The notes under the pieces: model-generated
The model's input: the letters and a program-made list of their open reading frames with translations, nothing else
Databases searched by the model: none
Told to the model about the DNA's origin: nothing
Translations under genes and position numbers: made by a program
Source: Paracoccaceae bacterium
GTDB taxonomy: Bacteria > Pseudomonadota > Alphaproteobacteria > Rhodobacterales > Rhodobacteraceae
Assembly (NCBI GenBank): GCA_003250135.1
Contig: QKHF01000321.1
Coordinates: 1-5,517 of the forward strand
DNA length: 5,517 bases
Direction of reading: 5' to 3'
In this document: positions 5,499 through 5,517 of the stretch, in pieces
How the letters are laid out: the number at the start of each line of letters is the position of its first letter
Numbering within the stretch: the first letter of the stretch is position 1

Positions 5499-5517
5499 AT
5501 GCACCGCTCATACAACG
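5499..5517 (+). CDS. Start of an unidentified gene cut by the right edge
   Basis: Only ATG and five further codons (MHRSYN) plus one base are visible. The start is supported by an AAGGA ribosome binding site at good distance and by its place at the end of a 183-base divergent spacer. Six residues do not allow identification. Alphaproteobacterial aspartyl-tRNA synthetases often begin MHxYRxHTC, but the match here is too poor to use. A TAGGAT at 5464-5469 could be a -10 box, though no -35 box lies at the right distance. Confidence 0.5.

Overview
The window is GC-rich and densely coding, and its genes are those of a free-living alphaproteobacterium. The clearest clue is the order tal, DUF484 gene, xerC, with priA divergent; as far as I recall this order occurs in Rhodobacterales, Maricaulales and related groups. 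I cannot place it in a genus. There are no tRNA or rRNA genes, CRISPR arrays, insertion sequences, integron or phage parts, and nothing suggests horizontal transfer.

Layout. (1) Bases 1-1137, minus strand: the N-terminal 379 codons of priA, the replication-restart helicase, running off the left edge and starting at a TTG codon behind a strong ribosome binding site. (2) Bases 1138-1251: a 114-base divergent spacer with a plausible promoter for the rightward genes. (3) Bases 1252-3567, plus strand: a tight three-gene cluster of a small transaldolase, a DUF484/GAF-like protein and the tyrosine recombinase XerC, with junctions of a few bases, so probably one transcript. (4) Bases 3638-4414, plus strand: a protein built of two SpoIIAA-like (STAS-fold) domains. 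It converges on (5), bases 4411-4956, minus strand: a ChrR/YieF-like NAD(P)H-dependent FMN reductase. The two stop codons share the palindrome CTAG. (6) Bases 4989-5315, minus strand: a small COG3671/DUF4870-like membrane protein directly upstream of the reductase, probably in the same transcript. (7) Bases 5316-5498: a 183-base divergent spacer. (8) From 5499, plus strand: the first six codons of a further gene, cut by the right edge.

How the genes fit together. priA and xerC both serve chromosome maintenance (fork restart, and dimer resolution with XerD at dif), while transaldolase belongs to the non-oxidative pentose phosphate pathway. I see no evidence that they form one pathway; the cluster looks like a conserved housekeeping neighbourhood. 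The right half is a separate stress or redox-type set with poorly known roles.

I found no sign of an undescribed system. The points most worth a second look are the active-site residues that mark the FSA-family gene as a transaldolase, the internally duplicated SpoIIAA-like protein, the TTG start of priA, and the shared CTAG stop.
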